Assembly (NCBI RefSeq): GCF_000145235.1
Contig: NC_014391.1
Location: 1,922,001 to 1,986,000, forward strand
Origin: Micromonospora aurantiaca ATCC 27029
GTDB lineage: Bacteria; Actinomycetota; Actinomycetes; Mycobacteriales; Micromonosporaceae
Direction: 5' to 3'
Length of the DNA stretch: 64,000 bases
In this document: piece after piece, positions 61,024 through 64,000 of the stretch
Layout: each line of letters opens with the position of its first letter
How positions within the stretch are numbered: position 1 is the stretch's first letter
Notes under the pieces: model-generated
The model's input: the letters and a program-made list of their open reading frames with translations, nothing else
Told to the model about the DNA's origin: nothing
Database searches by the model: none
Made by a program: the position numbers and the translations under genes

Positions 61024-62601
61024 GTGCGTTCGTCTGATCCGGATGAGCGGGATGCCGACGAGGTCGATGACCCGTCCGGTAGAGGAGTGGACCTGTGGCA
61101 GCTCGCCGGGCTGCCGGGTGGTTTGGTGCAGGCCAGCTATCTGGTGGGGCGGCGCGCGGCGCAGTACCGGCTGATCGTCGATGTGCTGCTGGCACAACAG
61201 CAACACTCGTTGACCGGGATCGCCGCGGCCGAGTTGCCGGGTCTGCTCCGCGACCATCTGGCCGCTGCCGGAGCCGATCCAGGTCTGGTGGACGATCCCG
61301 GGTTCAGCCTGGAGCGGCGGATGCGTCGCTTGGAGGAGTGGAGGGTCGTCGAGGTCTGGCAGGACCGGGCCCGCCGGGACGAGGACTTCCTGCGGAACTT
61401 GGACCGGTACCAACTCACCGAAGTCGCTGCCGATCTGCATCGCGCGGTCAGCAGTATGGGCCAGGACGTCGCAGCCGATGCCGCGGCGACACTTGCCCCG
61501 TCAGTGCTGACCGGCCATCTCGGGCGTCTGCGAGGTGCGATTGCGGGTGACCCGTCGGCGGCGGCCGAGGCATGGGCTGTCATCAACCCGACCCTGACGA
61601 CGATGGCGAACGCGGCGGCGGGCTGGCAGGGCCGCCTTGCCGGTGCACTCGCCGGCACGCCGGATGCGGGCAAGCTGGCTCAGATCCAGGACACCCTGCG
61701 ACGGTATGTGGACATGTGGGGTGCTGGGATCGACACCCACTCTGATCAAATCGCCAGCACCGTCCGGGTACTACTCGAGACGCCGGAGCAGACGTGGCGG
61801 CAGGTAGCTGTCCACGGTCTGGGTGCCACTGCGGACGGCGCCTCGCTCGACCGGCTTGCCGCCTCCTACGTGCAAACGCTCGAGACACTGGGGCGCTGGT
61901 TCGACGGCTCGAACAGCCAGGCCCGCCGGTTGCGTCGGCAGATGCGCGACACGATCAGTCCGCTGGTGCGCGGCCAGCGGACCTTGGCTGCGGTCGGCGG
62001 ACACGTATCCCGGCGTGCCGAACTGCTCGCCCTCGCTGGCCGACTTGAAGCCGCCGAGGACGACGCCACCGGCTGGGAGATCTGGTGCCGAGCAACCGGG
62101 CTGTTCTCTGCTCGCCACCTTCCCGGAGCCGGGCCAACGCCGGCCGGAAATCCGGGAGCGGTCTCTTTCTGGGATGCCGAACCGGCACCGGTGGCGGCAC
62201 GGCTCCGCAAGCAAGGGCCACGCGGAACGACCGGAAGCGCGGCCCGGATCCCGGACCGCAGTCAAGCCCGAGCGGCGGCTCGGGCTGCCGCCGCTCAGGA
62301 ACAGGCGGCACGCGCGCGTACGGAAGAGGCTGTGCTCGCCCGGTCTGGGCTGCGGCTGTCGCAATGGCGAGACTTGACCGAGCCGGAGCTGGAGATGCTG
62401 CTGGAGTTGCTCGCCACGCTCGCTGCGGCCCGGCTGGACGAGTCGCAGGTGTCATCGGCGATGACCGGAGACGGCCGGTGGATGCTGCGAGCCGATCCTG
62501 CCCCGGTTGCCCATCCGACGGCCGTGGTTGCTACTCCGACAGGCCGACTGGTGCACCCGGATATTCGGCTGCACATCACGCTAGCGGGGCGGGCGGTCTG
62601 A
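61024..62601 (+). CDS. jetA: Wadjet protein JetA (DUF2397/TIGR02677 family)
   Basis: This 525-aa protein is the kleisin-like subunit of a Wadjet SMC complex, which recognises and leads to cleavage of small circular plasmids. Family marks are YLVGRRAAQYRLIVDVLLAQ near residue 40, FSLERRMRRLEEWRVVEVWQ near residue 97, and TGLFSARHLPG and GAVSFWDAEPAPVAARLRKQ in the C-terminal half. The gene order with jetB and jetC confirms it. The GTG start has GGGGGAAGT upstream, and the stop overlaps jetB (TGATG). Confidence 0.88.
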   Translation: MRSSDPDERDADEVDDPSGRGVDLWQLAGLPGGLVQASYLVGRRAAQYRLIVDVLLAQQQHSLTGIAAAELPGLLRDHLAAAGADPGLVDDPGFSLERRMRRLEEWRVVEVWQDRARRDEDFLRNLDRYQLTEVAADLHRAVSSMGQDVAADAAATLAPSVLTGHLGRLRGAIAGDPSAAAEAWAVINPTLTTMANAAAGWQGRLAGALAGTPDAGKLAQIQDTLRRYVDMWGAGIDTHSDQIASTVRVLLETPEQTWRQVAVHGLGATADGASLDRLAASYVQTLETLGRWFDGSNSQARRLRRQMRDTISPLVRGQRTLAAVGGHVSRRAELLALAGRLEAAEDDATGWEIWCRATGLFSARHLPGAGPTPAGNPGAVSFWDAEPAPVAARLRKQGPRGTTGSAARIPDRSQARAAARAAAAQEQAARARTEEAVLARSGLRLSQWRDLTEPELEMLLELLATLAAARLDESQVSSAMTGDGRWMLRADPAPVAHPTAVVATPTGRLVHPDIRLHITLAGRAV

Positions 62602-63761
62602 TGGGGACCACCTCGGGTGAGACCCGCAACGTACAACGCGCGTTCGTCGGCCTGCTGGCCAAGCCGCTGGTCACGCCGGACACCGATGCCGAGCTGTACC
62701 GACTGGTGGCACGGCGGCTGCAACCAGTGAAGGAGTCAGCGCAGCGGCTGGGCTACCGGGTGCAGCGTGTCGGCCGGGCGGTGCGGCTTGTCCGTGTTCC
62801 GGTAGCGGGTACGGTGACGTTCCCGCCGGTACCGGCCGACGTGGTATCGCGGCGGGTCCGCTCGCTGGCGTGCTGTCTGGCTGCCTGCTGCGAGGAGACC
62901 AGCGGCACCGTCACGCTGCAGAAGCTGTCGGACATGGTCCGGGACCTGATCGCTGCCCCGGGGGTGCAGGTCGCACCGTACGACCCGGAGGAACGTCCGC
63001 AGCGGAAGCTACTGCGTGACGCCGCCCGGCTACTTGAGGAGTTCGGAGTGCTGTGCCGGCGCACCAGCGACGAGTCACTGCTAGACGAATGGACCGAGTC
63101 CGGGCAGGGCGTCGGTGCTGGCTACGCCGTCGATCGCGACGCTCTGCTGTTGCTGACCAGCCCGGACGTCCTCGAGTTGGCGTTTGCAACAGAGCCGGCG
63201 GGTGAGGAGCAATGGGTGGCCACCCGCACGATCCGGCAGCTGCGGGCGCTGATCGAGACGCCGGTGGTGTTGTACGCGGATCTGTCCGACGATGACGCCA
63301 TCGCGTTGCGGGCCCGCCGCGGCCCGCGCAGCCACGATGTCGCCGCCATGACCGGCGGGCACATCGAGGCCCGGTCCGAAGGCCTGCTGGTCGTGCTGAC
63401 CGACGACGAACGTCCCGCGACGGTCGTCGACTGGCCCCGCGCCCGGGCCGCCGACTGGGTGGCGCTGCTGATGGCCGACATCGCCGGCCGGCACGGCGCC
63501 CGGCAGAGCGATGGGACGGTCACCCTGACCAGCATCCAGGTCGATGAAGTCGTCGACGATCTGGTCACCTGGCGCGGCGAGTACATGAACAGCGCCCAGA
63601 AGCAGGCGCCCGGCACGATCCGCCATGACGCGCAGAAGCAGCTCGTCGAACTCGGCCTGCTCCGCGTCGCCCATGACGGCTCATGGACCCTCTTGCCGGT
63701 CGCCGCCCGCTACCGCGACCCCGACATCACGATCACCACCCCCGCGGAGACCCCCCGATGA
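62601..63761 (+). CDS. jetB: Wadjet protein JetB (DUF2398/TIGR02678 family)
   Basis: This 386-aa protein is the kite-like winged-helix subunit of the Wadjet complex. The family pattern includes NVQRAFVGLLAKPLVTPDTD at the N-terminus, EERPQRKLLRDAARLLEEFG in the winged-helix part, and WPRARAADWVALLMADIAGR near the C-terminus. The ATG overlaps the jetA stop by one base and its stop overlaps jetC (ATGA), so the operon is translationally coupled. Confidence 0.88.
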   Translation: MGTTSGETRNVQRAFVGLLAKPLVTPDTDAELYRLVARRLQPVKESAQRLGYRVQRVGRAVRLVRVPVAGTVTFPPVPADVVSRRVRSLACCLAACCEETSGTVTLQKLSDMVRDLIAAPGVQVAPYDPEERPQRKLLRDAARLLEEFGVLCRRTSDESLLDEWTESGQGVGAGYAVDRDALLLLTSPDVLELAFATEPAGEEQWVATRTIRQLRALIETPVVLYADLSDDDAIALRARRGPRSHDVAAMTGGHIEARSEGLLVVLTDDERPATVVDWPRARAADWVALLMADIAGRHGARQSDGTVTLTSIQVDEVVDDLVTWRGEYMNSAQKQAPGTIRHDAQKQLVELGLLRVAHDGSWTLLPVAARYRDPDITITTPAETPR

Positions 63762-64000
63762 GCACGACATTTCCCGACGACGTAACCACGATGACGACGC
63801 CCGGACCGGCCGCGACCGACGACCAACTGGCCGAGTGGCGCGACGCGGTCACCACAGGTGGCCTGCCTCAGCCCGGATCGTCACGCTGGCAGGGGCTGCG
63901 AGCCGGCGTCGTCAACCTGTGGGAGTTCGACATCGCCGAGTACTGGTTCGCTGATGGGCGCGGCCAGTTCGTCGGTGCCAACCAATCCGGCAAGTCGACG
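63758..64000 (+). CDS. jetC: Wadjet SMC-like ATPase JetC (TIGR02680 family), N-terminus only
   Basis: The first 81 codons are present before the window ends. After a short acidic leader comes WQGLRAGVVNLWEFDIAEYW, a FADGRGQFVGANQSG segment and KST, the Walker A of SMC-like ATPases. The full protein in this family is usually over 1300 aa with long coiled coils. JetC drives DNA loop extrusion; JetD, the nuclease, should lie downstream beyond the window. Confidence 0.88.
   Translation, partial: MSTTFPDDVTTMTTPGPAATDDQLAEWRDAVTTGGLPQPGSSRWQGLRAGVVNLWEFDIAEYWFADGRGQFVGANQSGKST

Noticed and set aside
1..64000. CRISPR arrays
   Set aside because: No regularly spaced direct repeats were seen; the repeats present are IS copies and one dispersed family.

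Overview
The window is high-GC DNA with GTG/TTG starts, strong GGAGG-type ribosome sites and actinobacterial family signatures. The source is an actinomycete, in style close to Micromonospora, Salinispora or Streptomyces; the genus cannot be fixed from the window. It reads as an accessory region: a partly decayed biosynthetic cluster, a set of insertion sequences, and an island of putative defence and immunity genes.

0-3.8 kb: a lipoprotein cut by the left edge, two hypothetical genes, one copy of an IS5-like element (copy 1), and a gene fragment fused to an IS3 transposase remnant.

3.8-28.1 kb: a non-canonical peptide-type cluster. The leftward operon (7.3 to 3.9 kb) encodes an 89-aa protein, an ATP-grasp ligase, a type II thioesterase and a VioC/AsnO-like Fe(II)/2-oxoglutarate hydroxylase. 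The rightward operon (8.3-13.7 kb) encodes an MFS exporter, an unknown protein, an MbtH-adenylation-carrier fusion and a P450, an arrangement known from NikP1/NikQ and NovH/NovI for beta-hydroxylation of a tethered amino acid. Two consensus promoters fire divergently between these operons. Transposase debris and IS5-like copy 2 sit at 13.7-15.9 kb. A second rightward run (16.2-25.7 kb) encodes an RraA-like aldolase, a DUF2332 protein, a nucleotidyltransferase, a radical SAM enzyme, a carrier-condensation didomain, a HAD phosphatase, an APH-type kinase and a glutamine-dependent amidotransferase/synthetase. It ends in a frameshifted carrier protein and a decayed ATP-grasp gene. A GalE-like epimerase and a decayed MFS gene close it on the other strand. 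The expected logic is activation and hydroxylation of amino acids on stand-alone carriers, amide bond formation by ATP-grasp and condensation enzymes, and a phosphorylated or nucleotidylated building block. Several duplicate parts are dead.

28.4-32.6 kb: a MazG-like gene, an IS3 element, a decayed secreted-protein gene, and IS5-like copy 3 sitting inside a degenerate repeat.

32.8-60 kb: a defence/conflict island. It holds a 2TM-Nudix-like protein, a twin GIY-YIG protein with a small coupled partner, and two adenylate-kinase-like paralogues with altered P-loops. It also holds a DUF6361-like plus phospholipase-D-like pair, a DUF6615 gene broken by an IS1380 element, a 433-aa plus 1307-aa putative nuclease pair, McrBC with a PUA/EVE-like reader region, and orphan immunity proteins (Imm8, SUKH) with a cyclic-phosphate receiver protein. 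A degenerate repeat family recurs near both ends of this island in opposite orientation (31.1-32.6 and 59.4-60.0 kb).

61.0-64.0 kb: jetA, jetB and the start of jetC of a Wadjet (SMC-type) plasmid-defence system, cut by the right edge. No tRNA, rRNA or CRISPR array was seen.
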